DNA of 64,000 bases from Rhodomicrobium vannielii ATCC 17100 (GCF_000166055.1 NC_014664.1:2316001-2380000); one strand, 5' to 3'. Shown: positions 36,849-46,145, counted from the first letter of the stretch. Translations and numbers: made by a program. The notes: generated from the sequence alone by a model not told the origin.

Positions 36849-37152
36849 GGCTCGCCTCGTACAGCCTGACCCACCCCGAGGAAACGGTCCTTCGGGCTTT
36901 CGGAAATTGCTCTACGCAGGACTGCCATCGCTCGCATCGCGGGAAGCGACGCGAATCAACGCTACTAATAAATTGTAAAGGATCGCGGCCGGTGGAGCGA
37001 AGACCGTGCAAGGATCCGTCCGTGGAGGGCGGTCTAATCGACCACATCTGTTGCAGGAAAGCCTCAATTGTGCCGACATGGGCGGGCGAGCGGTTGAGGT
37101 TTTCACCTCTCACCTGCGCGCGCCCCGTTTGATGGCGGCGTGTCCTAATCCG
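36849..37152. other. Gap between the DUF937 gene and the LysR gene
   Basis: 304 bases. Both flanking genes are on the minus strand, so it holds the promoter of the DUF937 gene. Short AT-rich part at 36958-36980 (AATAAATTGTAAAGG). No gene or hairpin of note. Confidence 0.4.
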
Positions 37153-38043
37153 CTAGAACGACCACTCGCGAGACTTCTCGACGAGGAAGTCGCGGAAGGC
37201 GTTGACGCGCTTCGTGTCCTTGAGGTCGGCGGGATAAACGAAGTAGGTGTCGAAGACCGGCATCTCGGCCTCTTCGAGCACGTTGACGAGCCGAGGATGA
37301 TCTTTCGCGAGATAGTCCGGCAACACCGCGATGCCGACGCCTTGCAGCACGGCTTCGCGCAGCGCGAGAAGGCTGTTGATGCGCACTGACGGATCGCGCA
37401 GGTCGCGGCCGTCACGGCCCGCTGTTTCCAGCCAGTTCATCTCCTTGAAGGGGCTGGGCAACACGCCGCCATAGGTCAGGATGCGGTGGCGATCCAGGTC
37501 TTCCAGATTACGCGGCCGTCCGTTCCTTTTCACATATTCGACCGATGCGTAGACGTGAAAATGCACGGTGAACAGCTTGCGCCGCACGAGATCCTGCTGC
37601 GACGGCGGGCCGAACCAGATGGCGACATCGGCCTCGCGCATGGTGAGGTTCAGCGTCTCGTCGTCAAGGATGAGCTGAAGCTGGATGTCGGGATAGAGCT
37701 TCATGAACTCGTTGAGGCGCGGGGTCAGCCAGCCGGTGCCGAGCGCCATGGTGGTCGTCACCTTCAACTGGCCGTTGGGCTTGCCTCTGCTGTCCGCGAG
37801 GAGAATTTGCGTCGTGGCGAGTTTCGAGAAAACTTCCTGCGCCGTTCGATAGAGCAACTCGCCCTGTTCGGTGAGGACCAGCCCGCGCGCATGGCGGTGG
37901 AACAGCGGCACGTTGAGATCGCGTTCGAGCGATGCGATATGCCGGCTCACGGCCGACTGGCTGATCGCCAGCGTTTCGCCCGCATGCGTGAAGCTGCCAG
38001 CCTGCGCAGCGGCATGAAAAATCCTGAGCTTGTCCCAATCCAT
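37153..38043 (-). CDS. lsrB: LysR-family regulator of the LsrB/VtlR type
   Basis: 296-residue LysR-type regulator: N-terminal winged helix (residues 1-60, SFTHAGETLAISQSAVSRHIASLE) and a periplasmic-binding-like effector domain. The sequence MDWDKLRIFHAAAQAGSFTHAG and its position 36 bases after trxB match LsrB/VtlR of rhizobia and Brucella, which control envelope, sRNA and oxidative-stress genes. In Sinorhizobium LsrB, cysteines are reported to sense oxidation; this protein contains no cysteine at all. Orthology is inferred from sequence and synteny. Confidence 0.85.
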   Translation of the reverse strand: MDWDKLRIFHAAAQAGSFTHAGETLAISQSAVSRHIASLERDLNVPLFHRHARGLVLTEQGELLYRTAQEVFSKLATTQILLADSRGKPNGQLKVTTTMALGTGWLTPRLNEFMKLYPDIQLQLILDDETLNLTMREADVAIWFGPPSQQDLVRRKLFTVHFHVYASVEYVKRNGRPRNLEDLDRHRILTYGGVLPSPFKEMNWLETAGRDGRDLRDPSVRINSLLALREAVLQGVGIAVLPDYLAKDHPRLVNVLEEAEMPVFDTYFVYPADLKDTKRVNAFRDFLVEKSREWSF

Positions 38044-38079
38044 GCGGAGTGCCGGGCCTTTTTATGCGCGATGTCGGCG

Positions 38080-39042
38080 TTACTCGGCCGCTTGCGCCAG
38101 TGTTTCCAAACTCGCGAGGTAACGCTCTGCGTCGAGCGCCGCCATGCATCCCATCCCCGCTGCGGTGACGGCCTGACGGTAGATATCGTCCGTCACGTCG
38201 CCCGCCGCAAAGACGCCCGCGACATTCGTGGCGGTCGACTTCGCCGCCGTGACGAGATACCCGCCGGACGTCGTATCGAGCTGTCCTTTGAATATTTCTG
38301 TCGCAGGAGCATGGCCTATGGCGATGAATATTCCATCCATCGGCAACAGCGTTGCCTCACCCGTCACCGTATCGCGAAGCCGCGCGCCTGTCACCGCCTT
38401 GGGGTTGTCATTACCCACAACCTCATTGAGAACGGTGTTCCAGAGCACCTTCACTTTCGGGTTCGAAAACAGGCGGTTCTGGAGAATCTTCTCGGCGCGG
38501 AAGGAATCGCGGCGATGGGCCACGGTGACGCTCTTCGCGAATTTCGTAAGGAACAGCGCTTCCTCGACCGCCGTGTTGCCGCCGCCGATCACGAGCACGT
38601 CCTTGCCACGATAGAAGAAGCCGTCGCACGTCGCGCAGGCGGACACGCCGTAGCCGCGATAATGCTGCTCGCTCGGGATGCCGAGCCAGCGGGCCTGTGC
38701 GCCGGTCGATATGATGACGGATTCGGCGCGATAGGTGGTGCCGCTGTCGCCGTTGAGCACGAGCGGCAGGCGCGAAAAGTCTACCGACGTAATCAGATCC
38801 TGGACGATCTCCGCGCCGACATGCAGCGCCTGCGCGCGCATCTGCTCCATGAGCCACGGCCCCTGGATCGGCTCGGCGAAGCCCGGATAATTTTCTACCT
38901 CGGTGGTGGTTGTGAGCTGGCCCCCGGGCTGCATGCCCTCGATCAGCAGCGGCTTCAGCATCGCCCGCGCCGCATAGATCGCCGCAGTGTATCCCGCAGG
39001 ACCCGACCCGACGATGAAAACCCTGTGATGACGTGCCGCCAT
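38080..39042 (-). CDS. trxB: Thioredoxin reductase
   Basis: 320-residue NADPH-dependent flavoprotein that reduces thioredoxin. It has the FAD-binding GSGPAGYTAAIYAARA, the redox-active C-A-T-C in SACATCDGFFYRG, the NADPH site VIGGGNTAVEEALFL and the C-terminal FAD motif GVFAAGDVTDDIYRQAVTAAG. Low-molecular-weight type by length. The LsrB-like regulator lies downstream on the same strand, and the lrp gene is divergent. Confidence 0.96.
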   Translation of the reverse strand: MAARHHRVFIVGSGPAGYTAAIYAARAMLKPLLIEGMQPGGQLTTTTEVENYPGFAEPIQGPWLMEQMRAQALHVGAEIVQDLITSVDFSRLPLVLNGDSGTTYRAESVIISTGAQARWLGIPSEQHYRGYGVSACATCDGFFYRGKDVLVIGGGNTAVEEALFLTKFAKSVTVAHRRDSFRAEKILQNRLFSNPKVKVLWNTVLNEVVGNDNPKAVTGARLRDTVTGEATLLPMDGIFIAIGHAPATEIFKGQLDTTSGGYLVTAAKSTATNVAGVFAAGDVTDDIYRQAVTAAGMGCMAALDAERYLASLETLAQAAE

Positions 39043-39271
39043 TGCAAGCTCATCCCTTCTGAATTAGCATTTCGCATCGCAAAATAGGCGCTGGTGCGTC
39101 TGCTGCCAAGGCGATTCGGTCAAGCCCGTGGTCGCGGGTGTCAACATCGAAACCGCTGTTGACTTTTTTTGCTGCTGCGCCAACGTCGCGATCAAGAACT
39201 GTTGCGTTGCAACAGAGCGGCCACCACATATCTTGCTGGGCGGGATTGGCCAACAGCCCGAGGGAATCCCA

Positions 39272-39772
39272 ATGGCGTCGGTGCGAACACTGGATGACTC
39301 GACCATTCCAACGAAACTCGATGCGACCGATTGGAAGATCCTTGCCGAGTTGCAGCGGGACGGTCGCATAACCAATGTCGAACTGGCGGCTCGTGTCGGT
39401 CTTTCTGCACCGCCGTGTCTCAGGCGCGTGCGGGAGCTTGAACGCTCGGGCATCATCGCCGGTTATCATGCCGTTTTCAATCTTCCGCGCCTCGGCTTTC
39501 ACCTGACCGCCTTCGCCTTCGTGCGCCTCGAAAGCCAGTCCGAGGGCGATCTGTCCGCCTTCGAGGCCCGCATTCGCCAATGGGAGATCGTGCGGGAAGC
39601 GTTCATGCTTTCGGGCGATACCGACTTCCTGCTGAAATGCGTCGCGCCCGATCTCGTGACCTTCCAGAACTTCATCATACGAGAACTGACCGCAGCGCCG
39701 AATGTGAGCTCCGTGAAGACCTCCTTCACGATCAAGACGGCGAAGAGTGAGCCCGGCGCCGCGATCGAATAG
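39272..39772 (+). CDS. lrp: Lrp/AsnC-family transcriptional regulator
   Basis: 166-residue feast/famine regulator: N-terminal winged helix (LDATDWKILAELQRDGRITNVELAARVGLSAPPCLRRVRELE) and C-terminal RAM ligand-binding/oligomerisation domain (LTAFAFVRLES, GDTDFLLKCVAPDL). The ATG at 39272 has GAGGGAA upstream; the earlier in-frame start 39128 is not supported. Its last codons (PGAAIE-stop) lie inside a 24-bp sequence repeated exactly at 41326-41349. The effector is unknown. The glutamine-synthetase-family gene follows after 109 bases and could be a target. Confidence 0.93.
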   Translation: MASVRTLDDSTIPTKLDATDWKILAELQRDGRITNVELAARVGLSAPPCLRRVRELERSGIIAGYHAVFNLPRLGFHLTAFAFVRLESQSEGDLSAFEARIRQWEIVREAFMLSGDTDFLLKCVAPDLVTFQNFIIRELTAAPNVSSVKTSFTIKTAKSEPGAAIE

Positions 39773-39774
39773 GC
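39751..39774 (+). repeat. 24-bp direct repeat, left copy
   Basis: The 24 bases starting GCCCGGCGCCGCGATCGAAT are identical at 39751-39774 and 41326-41349. The left copy covers the last codons and stop of lrp. The two copies bracket the glutamine-synthetase-family gene. Confidence 0.85.
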
Positions 39775-39881
39775 TTCGCAGCTCTGGAAGCGTCCCGCCG
39801 CCCCGCGCCGTGAGAGAGCCGGGTTGCAATATCTATTAAAATTATCGAATATGTCGAATATCCATGAGGAGGGTATTCTGC

Positions 39882-41183
39882 ATGTCCGGTTCTTTACTGC
39901 CGCTGCCCGAGGGAACGCACACCATCGTGCTGGGCGTAGGCGATGTGAATGGCGTCATGCGCGGCAAGCGCATTCCCGCGAGCAATTGGGCGACAACCTG
40001 CGAAGACGGCAAAGCCATCTGTGCCGCGATCTTCGCCCTGGACATGACGAGCGACATCTGGGACACGCCTTTTTGCTCCTTCGATAACGGATACCCGGAC
40101 GTCCACCTGTTTCCACTTGCCGCGCCGCCGGTGGCGGTGCCGTGGGAGCCGGGCGTAGCCATCACATTGGGCCGCACCGAAACCCTTGATCACAAACCCG
40201 TACCGATCGACCCACGCGTTGCGCTTCTGACCCAAGTCGAGCGCGCTGCGCGCCTCGGGCTGACCATCGAAGTAGGAACCGAACTCGAGTTTTATCTCCT
40301 CGATCCCGAGACGAAACGGCCGAAGGACAAGGGCATCTCGGTTTACGGCATCGGCCGCTCGGCGCAGTTCGAGCCGGTGCTCGGGCCGATCCGCAGGCAC
40401 CTCGAAGCGATCGGCATTCCGATCGAACAATCGAACCCCGAATATGCGCCGGGACGGGTGGAAGTTAACATTCGCCACGCCGGTGCGCTCACCGGGGCGG
40501 ACCGGGTGGTCCTGTTCCGAACCGCGATCAAGGAAATCGCCGCACTTCATGGCTATCTCGCCACTTTCATGGCCAAGCCTTTCATTGACCAGTCGGGCAG
40601 CGGCTTCCACGCGCACTATTCGGTCTGGCGGGAGGGCGTGAACCTATTCGCTGACGGGGGCCGCTTGTCCAGATTCGGCCGCTCGTTTCTCGCCGGTCTG
40701 GAGCGCCGCATCGCGGAGTCTGCGCTCGCCGTTTCGACCACGCCCAACGCCTTCCGGCGGCGGCGCCCTTATACCTTCTGCCCGACCAACGTCAGTTGGG
40801 GCTTTGACAATCGAACGATCGCGTTCCGGGTCATCGAAGGCAAGGATCATCAGGTCCGCATCGAGAAGCGTGACGGCTCTGCCGACGCCAACCCGTATTA
40901 TCTGCTCGCCGCCGATATCGCCGCGGGGCTCGACGGCATCGAGGAAGGGCTGGAACTGACAAGCGCTCCGATTTCCAGCAACGCTTATGAGCAGCCCGAC
41001 CTGCCGCCGCTTCCCCGCGATCTGCCAACGGCCGTGAGACTTGCCAGATCTTCCGAGTTCCTTAGGCGGGTGATTGGGGAGGACCGCCTTTCCATTCTCG
41101 TGCGTCAGGCCGAGCGCGAAATCGATTTTCTCGAGGCGCAGGTAACGCCCGTCGAGACAAAGCGATATCTCGTCAATTTCTGA
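39882..41183 (+). CDS. Glutamine synthetase family protein (GlnA/PuuA-like)
   Basis: 433-residue ligase of the glutamine synthetase superfamily. The catalytic barrel has the family glutamates and loops: VGTELEFYLLD, NPEYAPGRVEVNIRH, SGSGFHAHYSVW, RPYTFCPTNVSWGFDNR and the ATP/metal region R-x-E-x-R plus DANPYYLLAADIAAGLDGI. The short N terminus and the overall pattern fit gamma-glutamylpolyamine or related amine ligases better than housekeeping GlnA. The adenylylation tyrosine motif of GlnA is not visible. The ATG at 39882 has GAGGAGGG upstream; an ATG at 39864 overlaps that site. It lies within the 24-bp direct repeats, after lrp. Confidence 0.85.
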   Translation: MSGSLLPLPEGTHTIVLGVGDVNGVMRGKRIPASNWATTCEDGKAICAAIFALDMTSDIWDTPFCSFDNGYPDVHLFPLAAPPVAVPWEPGVAITLGRTETLDHKPVPIDPRVALLTQVERAARLGLTIEVGTELEFYLLDPETKRPKDKGISVYGIGRSAQFEPVLGPIRRHLEAIGIPIEQSNPEYAPGRVEVNIRHAGALTGADRVVLFRTAIKEIAALHGYLATFMAKPFIDQSGSGFHAHYSVWREGVNLFADGGRLSRFGRSFLAGLERRIAESALAVSTTPNAFRRRRPYTFCPTNVSWGFDNRTIAFRVIEGKDHQVRIEKRDGSADANPYYLLAADIAAGLDGIEEGLELTSAPISSNAYEQPDLPPLPRDLPTAVRLARSSEFLRRVIGEDRLSILVRQAEREIDFLEAQVTPVETKRYLVNF

Positions 41184-41290
41184 GCAAGAAGAGCAGAGCG
41201 ACTTTGCGCCGCGCGCGCGTGTCGCAAATTGCCGCGAGCACATATAGCAATGAAAGAAAGTTATAACGGCCGAAATCTCGGGAGGCGCTT

Positions 41291-41347
41291 ATGAGAACCC
41301 CGCTCAGCGGCCAATCCCGAGTCAGGCCCGGCGCCGCGATCGAATAG
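41291..41347 (+). pseudogene. Remnant carrying the lrp C-terminal tail
   Basis: An 18-codon frame (MRTPLSGQSRVRPGAAIE) ends with the same PGAAIE-stop as lrp because it contains the 24-bp repeat. Only the tail is shared. It may be a leftover of the duplication rather than a gene. Confidence 0.35.
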
Positions 41348-41349
41348 GC
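41326..41349 (+). repeat. 24-bp direct repeat, right copy
   Basis: Exact match to 39751-39774, 142 bases after the glutamine-synthetase-family stop. The two copies are 1575 bases apart, start to start. Confidence 0.85.
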
Positions 41350-41513
41350 GCAACCGGCGCATGCAATTCTGGCGTTCGCCCTGTGCATTCCCAAGAGAAT
41401 GTCACCTGCGCATGCATGCGGGTTCACTTTGCGTGATGACGATGTCCCACGCAGGGAGCAAATCACCGCACCGAATTGACTTCGACGCATGTCGGAGTAA
41501 TCATGCGGCCGCT

Positions 41514-41618
41514 ACAGCACCGTGCGGCAAAATCAGACGCGGCACGATGCTTTAGGTTCTATCGTCGATCAGCTTCTCTGCGTCAAATCGAGTGCGATTA
41601 ACGCTGGCTGATCTAACG
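41514..41618 (+). repeat. Dispersed double stem-loop repeat, copy B
   Basis: First stem-loop 41516-41551 (AGCA-x-CGTGC ... GCACG-x-TGCT around AAAATCAGAC). Second 41567-41613 (GATCAGC/GCTGATC outer arms perfect; the inner arms are less perfect than in copy A). Intergenic, before yjhX. Confidence 0.75.
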
Positions 41619-41754
41619 GGGGCTGGATGCTGGAGATTGTCATAGGCCGCTGACTGTTCGCGCGGAAGCGAACACCACGCGCTTGCTGAAAAGTCAGGCT
41701 GCTTTTGCAGTCGTGGCATAGCAAGCTATTGCGGTCTTTGCATCGAGTCTCCCA

Positions 41755-42009
41755 ATGAATATCTCGAAGTACGAGCAGCGGACGCTGCACGCCTTGGCAC
41801 AAGGCGGATATATTCGTCATGTCCGAAACGGCAAATCCATAATCTTCGCCGAGTGCATCACCCGCGACGGGTATCGTCTTGTCGATTGCTCACTCGACGT
41901 CTTCAATAAACTGCGTCGTCGCGGCCTGATCCGGTCCTCGGCCGGTGGTCCCTATCGGATCTCCCCGTTAGGGCTGTCCGCCGTTCGCTCGCAAGCGGAC
42001 AATCGTTAG
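41755..42009 (+). CDS. yjhX: YjhX family protein (UPF0386), putative toxin
   Basis: 84-residue protein. The sequence [22 protein letters not shown], the [25 protein letters not shown] core and the final [15 protein letters not shown] match the whole length of the UPF0386/YjhX family. In E. coli YjhX is described as the toxin of YjhX-YjhQ, with the acetyltransferase-like YjhQ as antitoxin. No YjhQ-like gene lies next to it. It has a winged-helix look. Partial repeat copy D overlaps its stop codon. Confidence 0.88.
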   Translation: MNISKYEQRTLHALAQGGYIRHVRNGKSIIFAECITRDGYRLVDCSLDVFNKLRRRGLIRSSAGGPYRISPLGLSAVRSQADNR

Positions 42010-42080
42010 ATCAGAGCACTTGATAGACAACAGCAACTTGCAACGTCGCGCCGCGTCGGATTTGCGGTGCGGCGTTGTAG
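42004..42080 (-). repeat. Double stem-loop repeat family, partial copy D
   Basis: Read on the minus strand it aligns to the other copies from CTACAAC through AAATC-GACGCGGC to GTTGC, with a CAAC...GTTG first stem (42041-42077). The second stem is shortened to TCTATCAAGTGCTCTGATC, which retains the outer part and lacks the middle. It overlaps the yjhX stop and lies 66 bases before the cysN stop. Confidence 0.6.
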
Positions 42081-42145
42081 GAAGAAAAACGTCCTTCTCG
42101 CTCGGAATACGAACCACGGGCGAGAAGCTAAACGTGCGGCCCCTG

Positions 42146-43660
42146 CTAAGCCGCAAACTCCACAGGGACACCGGCCGCGCGCAGTATGATCGCCACCTCA
42201 TTCGCGCGGCGGCGGAACTCGCCGTCTGTATCATCGGCATTGGCAAGGTCGGAGCACAAGCCGCGCCACAACAATTCGCTCGACAGAAGGAACGCGCCCT
42301 TGTCGGCCGCAACCCCCGCGCTCACCTCGCGGATGACGCCGCCCGCAACAGCCGCGCCCGTCACCGCATCGACCAGCACGAACGCGCCGGTGCCGCGATG
42401 GTCGGTGAAGCGATCGGCCGCGATGGCGCGGGCGAGATCGATGCGCGCCTCCGCAATGCCGTTCGGCTCAAGCGTGGCGGCCGCGTTCAGTTCCAGCGTG
42501 TCGAGATCGAGGCGGCCAAGGATCTTCAGCGAGACCACCGGAACCATGTCCGTGGCGGTCCGCAGCAGATAGCCCTGCGTGTTGGAGTACGGCTCGTTCG
42601 CAAGCCAGACGATGCGCGCTTCGAGCCTGCGCCCGGTCCGCACCTCGCCCTTTTCGGTCGTCAGCACGCTGCCACGGCTCACATCGATATGATCGGCAAG
42701 CTCGATCACCACCGATTGACCGCTGCGCGCCGCTTCGAGGTCTCCGTCCATCGTGCGGATGCTGGCGATGGTGCTCGACCGGCCGGAAAGCGCATCCGAG
42801 ACAGCATCGCCGACATGGATGGTGCCCGCTGTGATGCGGCCGCCAAAGCCGCGAAAGCCTTTTCCGTCGCGCAGCACGATCTGCACCGGCATGCGGAACG
42901 ACTCATGCGCGTTGTCCGCACGGGAGCCAACCGTTTCAAGGTGCTCGACGAACGTCGGTCCCTTGTACCAATCCATCGCCTGCGAGCGCGTCGCGACGTT
43001 GTCGCCGTTCAGCGCGGAAACCGGGATCGCGATCCACGACAGCCGCGGGAAACGCGCGACCGAACTCACGAAGTCGTCGACGATGGCGTCGAAGCGCTCC
43101 TTGTCCCAGCCGATCAGGTCCATCTTGTTGACCGCGAGCACCACCTTGCGAACGCCCGCGAGGTCGAGGATCGCGAGATGGCGGCGCGTCTGCCGCTTGA
43201 TGCCCGCCTGCGCGTCGACGAGTAGCACCGCAACGTCGGCATGCGACGCACCCGTCGCCATGTTGCGCGTATATTGCTCGTGGCCCGGCGAGTCGATGAT
43301 GACGACGCGGCGATGCGGTGTGTCGAAATAGTGCCACGCGATGTCGATGGTGATGCCCTGCTCCTGCTCGGCGACGAGGCCGTCGACGAGGCGGCTGAAG
43401 TCAGGCCGGCTCGCGCCGTGGAGGCTCGCCGTCTCCTTGAGGAGCTTGTCGCGCTGGTCGTCGTAAAGCGGCGAGGCATCCCACAAAAGGCGGCCTATGA
43501 GCGTGGACTTGCCGTCATCCACGGAACCGCAGGTGAGAAGGCGGACGATGCCGTTCAATTCCGGGGCAGTCTTGCGCTCAGTCACGGGAGGCTTCCTGTA
43601 GGCTTCGTTTTCTGACGCTGGTTCGGCGCCTGCAAATGCATCGGATGTGTCAAAGCGCAT
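42146..43660 (-). CDS. cysN: Sulfate adenylyltransferase subunit 1 (CysN)
   Basis: GTPase subunit of ATP sulfurylase, which drives APS formation. The 504-residue EF-Tu-like protein has G1 GSVDDGKST, G2 region GITIDIA, G3 DSPGHEQYT, G4 NKMD and the two beta-barrel domains. It ends without a fused APS kinase (CysC) domain, so it is not a NodQ-type protein. Its ATG overlaps the cysD stop by one base (TGATG). Third gene of cysH-cysD-cysN. Confidence 0.95.
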   Translation of the reverse strand: MRFDTSDAFAGAEPASENEAYRKPPVTERKTAPELNGIVRLLTCGSVDDGKSTLIGRLLWDASPLYDDQRDKLLKETASLHGASRPDFSRLVDGLVAEQEQGITIDIAWHYFDTPHRRVVIIDSPGHEQYTRNMATGASHADVAVLLVDAQAGIKRQTRRHLAILDLAGVRKVVLAVNKMDLIGWDKERFDAIVDDFVSSVARFPRLSWIAIPVSALNGDNVATRSQAMDWYKGPTFVEHLETVGSRADNAHESFRMPVQIVLRDGKGFRGFGGRITAGTIHVGDAVSDALSGRSSTIASIRTMDGDLEAARSGQSVVIELADHIDVSRGSVLTTEKGEVRTGRRLEARIVWLANEPYSNTQGYLLRTATDMVPVVSLKILGRLDLDTLELNAAATLEPNGIAEARIDLARAIAADRFTDHRGTGAFVLVDAVTGAAVAGGVIREVSAGVAADKGAFLLSSELLWRGLCSDLANADDTDGEFRRRANEVAIILRAAGVPVEFAA

Positions 43661-44565
43661 CAGAAGTATCCTTCTTCCTTCTTGCGCTCCATTGCGCCGA
43701 CTGTGTCGTGGTCGATGAGGCGGCCCTGGCGTTCGGAGTTGCGCGCGGCCAGCGTTTCGGCGAGCACAGCGTCGATGTCCGAGGCGTCGGACTTGTCGGC
43801 GGCAGTGACCGGCCAACATCCGAGTGTGCGGAAACGGACCTTGATCGGACGCGGCGTCTCGCCTGGCTTCAGGAACGGACGGTCGTCGCCGATGACGAAA
43901 ACCTGTCCGTCGCGCTCGATCGCGGGGCGCTCCTTCGCGAAATAAAGCGGCACGACATCGAGCTTCTCGCGGGCGACGTAGCGCCATACGTCTTTTTCGG
44001 TCCAGTTCGACAGCGGGAAAATGCGCATCGTCTCGCCCTGCCCGAGGCGGCCGTTGAGAATGTTCCACATCTCGGGACGCTGCTTGCGCGGATCCCAGCG
44101 GTAACCGGCCGAACGCAGCGAGAAGACGCGTTCCTTCGCGCGAGAGGCTTCCTCGTCGCGGCGCGCGCCGCCGATTGCCGCGTCGAAGCCGTATTTGTCG
44201 AGCGCCTGACGGAGCGCAACCGTCTTCATCACGTCGGTATAAACCGACGGCGAATAATCGACCGGGTTGATGTTGCGCGCGACGCCATCCTCGTTGATGT
44301 GCACGAGAAGATCGAGGCCGAAGCGCTCGGCGGTGCGGTCGCGAAACTCGATCACTTCCTTGAACTCCCACGTCGTATCGACATGGAGCAGCGGAAAGGG
44401 CGGCTTTTGCGGCCAGAACGCCTTGCGCGCGAGATGAAGAAGCGCGGTCGAGTCCTTGCCCGCCGAATAAAGGAATACGAGCTTTTTGAATTGCGCGGCG
44501 GATTCGCGGAGAATCGCGATGCTTTCCGCTTCGAGCAGGTCGAGATGGGACAGAGGCTTGGTCAT
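43660..44565 (-). CDS. cysD: Sulfate adenylyltransferase subunit 2 (CysD)
   Basis: Catalytic ATP pyrophosphatase subunit of ATP sulfurylase (301 residues). It has the PP-loop [40 protein letters not shown] and [11 protein letters not shown], and ends in [10 protein letters not shown] as usual. Start ATG 44565 gives the standard length. 25 bases after cysH; coupled to cysN. Confidence 0.96.
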   Translation of the reverse strand: MTKPLSHLDLLEAESIAILRESAAQFKKLVFLYSAGKDSTALLHLARKAFWPQKPPFPLLHVDTTWEFKEVIEFRDRTAERFGLDLLVHINEDGVARNINPVDYSPSVYTDVMKTVALRQALDKYGFDAAIGGARRDEEASRAKERVFSLRSAGYRWDPRKQRPEMWNILNGRLGQGETMRIFPLSNWTEKDVWRYVAREKLDVVPLYFAKERPAIERDGQVFVIGDDRPFLKPGETPRPIKVRFRTLGCWPVTAADKSDASDIDAVLAETLAARNSERQGRLIDHDTVGAMERKKEEGYF

Positions 44566-44590
44566 GGAGTCGAAGGTCTCTCGAAGCGAA

Positions 44591-45355
44591 TTAAAGATTT
44601 CTCGAACCGCCGGGACGGTTATGCAGGCCGCATTCCTTGCGATTTTCGTCTTCCCACCACCAGCGACCCGCCCGGATATCTTCTCCCGGCTCGATGGCGC
44701 GTGTGCAGGGCTGACAGCCGATGGACGGGAAGCCGTGCGCATGGAGAGCATTCACCGGCACGCTGTGTTCGGCGATGTAGGCTTCCACCCGATCGAGCGT
44801 CCAATCAGCGATGGGATTGAGCTTGATGAGGTTCTGCTGGGCATCGAAAGCCGCGAAAGGCGTCTCGCCCCGCGTCGTGGACTGCTCGCGGCGAACGCCC
44901 GTCACCCACCCGGCCGCGCCATCGAGCGCGCGCTGGAGGGGCAGAACCTTGCGGACGTGGCAGCACGCCTTCCGCTGCTCGACCGAATAGCGGAAGCCGA
45001 AAACGCCGTCCCGCGCGACAAGTTCCTCGACGTCGCCCGCATCCGGGAAGACGACGCGGATCCGCGTGCCGAGAACGCGTTCGCTGCGCGAAAGGACGTC
45101 GTAGGTCTCGGGAAACTGCCTGCCCGTGTCGAGGGTGAAGACTTCGATCCGCGATTGCGCCTTGGCGATGGCGTGCAGGAGAACCTGATCCTCCAACCCG
45201 AGACTTGTCGAAAAGAAAACGCGGCCAGCAATTGTATTTTCTATTGCTTGCAGACGTGAGGACAGGTTTTCCGCCTCCGCCAGCGCCTCGTTCAATGTTT
45301 TCGCAAGATCTGCCTGATCGGAAGAACGATCCAATTCTCGTACGACTGCGTTCAT
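44591..45355 (-). CDS. cysH: Assimilatory APS reductase (CysH)
   Basis: Reduces adenosine 5'-phosphosulfate to sulfite with thioredoxin. The 254-residue protein has [26 protein letters not shown], a C-C pair in KACCHVRK and a C-x2-C in GCQPC, the four [4Fe-4S] ligands that separate APS reductases from PAPS reductases, plus the catalytic cysteine in ECGLH. No APS kinase is needed, which fits the absence of cysC. Start uncertain: ATG 45355 (normal length) or ATG 45418. First gene of cysHDN. Confidence 0.92.
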   Translation of the reverse strand: MNAVVRELDRSSDQADLAKTLNEALAEAENLSSRLQAIENTIAGRVFFSTSLGLEDQVLLHAIAKAQSRIEVFTLDTGRQFPETYDVLSRSERVLGTRIRVVFPDAGDVEELVARDGVFGFRYSVEQRKACCHVRKVLPLQRALDGAAGWVTGVRREQSTTRGETPFAAFDAQQNLIKLNPIADWTLDRVEAYIAEHSVPVNALHAHGFPSIGCQPCTRAIEPGEDIRAGRWWWEDENRKECGLHNRPGGSRNL

Positions 45356-45499
45356 AGTCTCGTAAGCGCTTTCCCGCTGAGGCGTTTGCCCAAAGCCTCT
45401 AGATATGCGTGTTAACATACACGGAAAAGTCGGTGACGGACGCTTGCGCCCGAAATAAAGATCGAATTGCGCAGTGCATCGCGCAGAAAGAAAATTTCC

Positions 45500-45547
45500 C
45501 TAAAAGCGGTAATTTGGGTGGCGCTTTGTCCTACAAAACCGCTTTAG
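45500..45547. promoter_or_regulatory. Inverted repeat upstream of cysH
   Basis: CTAAAAGCGGT and ACCGCTTTAG are complementary except for one missing T. The arms flank the likely cysH promoter area. Role unknown. Confidence 0.3.
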
Positions 45548-45592
45548 AGTGAAAGTCTACCAAATCGCTCAAAAAAGCGTTGGCGGGGGCAT

Positions 45593-45619
45593 AAAAAAGC
45601 CGCCGTAAACGGCGGCTTT
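45593..45619 (-). terminator. Rho-independent terminator of greA
   Basis: On the minus strand AAAGCCGCCG-TTTA-CGGCGGC forms a strong stem followed by six T residues, 46 bases after the greA stop. Confidence 0.9.
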
Positions 45620-45665
45620 GCTGGTGCGGAAGATATCTCGGTTTATGTCCGGTGAAGCTTGCGGC

Positions 45666-46145
45666 TCAGCCGAGAAATTCGACTTTCAAAATCTCGTAAG
45701 ACTTCGCGCCGCGTGGCGTGTTCACCTCTACCGAATCGCCCGCCTTCTTGCCGATGAGCGCGCGCGCGATTGGCGAGCCGATGGAAACCTTTCCGTTCCG
45801 AACATCGGCTTCGAGATCGCCGACGATCTGATATTTCACCTCTTCCTCGGTGTCCTCGTCGACGAGCGTCACCGTCGCGCCAAACTTCACGGTCTCGCCG
45901 GAAAGCTTGGAGATGTCGATCACCTCGGCCCGGCTGAGTTTGTCCTCAAGATCGGCGACCTTCGCCTCGTTCATGCCCTGCGCTTCCTTCGCGGCATGAT
46001 ATTCCGCATTTTCGGACAGGTCGCCATGCGACCGCGCCTCAGCAATGGCCTTGATGATGCGCTGCCGCTCGACGCTCCTCAAAATTCTAAGCTCGGCCTC
46101 AAGCGCTGCATGCCCCTGGGCAGTCATCGGCACTTTTTCGCTCAT
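45666..46145 (-). CDS. greA: Transcription elongation factor GreA
   Basis: Rescues arrested RNA polymerase by stimulating transcript cleavage. The 159-residue protein has the N-terminal coiled coil with [30 protein letters not shown] (acidic tip D and E visible) and the C-terminal FKBP-like domain with [45 protein letters not shown] directly before the ATG fixes the start at 46145. It follows carB by 115 bases on the same strand. Confidence 0.96.
   Translation of the reverse strand: MSEKVPMTAQGHAALEAELRILRSVERQRIIKAIAEARSHGDLSENAEYHAAKEAQGMNEAKVADLEDKLSRAEVIDISKLSGETVKFGATVTLVDEDTEEEVKYQIVGDLEADVRNGKVSIGSPIARALIGKKAGDSVEVNTPRGAKSYEILKVEFLG

Larger units (their letters stand above)
41184..41754. 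other. Gene-poor stretch with repeat elements
   Basis: 571 bases. It holds the right copy of the 24-bp direct repeat, a short lrp-tail remnant (41291-41347) and full copy B of the double stem-loop repeat. No gene. Confidence 0.6.
45356..45665. other. cysH upstream region and greA 3' end
   Basis: 310 bases. It contains the greA terminator (45593-45619) and an inverted repeat at 45500-45547 (AAGCGGT/ACCGCTT, 27-base spacer), about 145 bases upstream of cysH, which may be an operator or a leader stem. The known S-box/SAM riboswitch cores are not visible. Confidence 0.5.
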
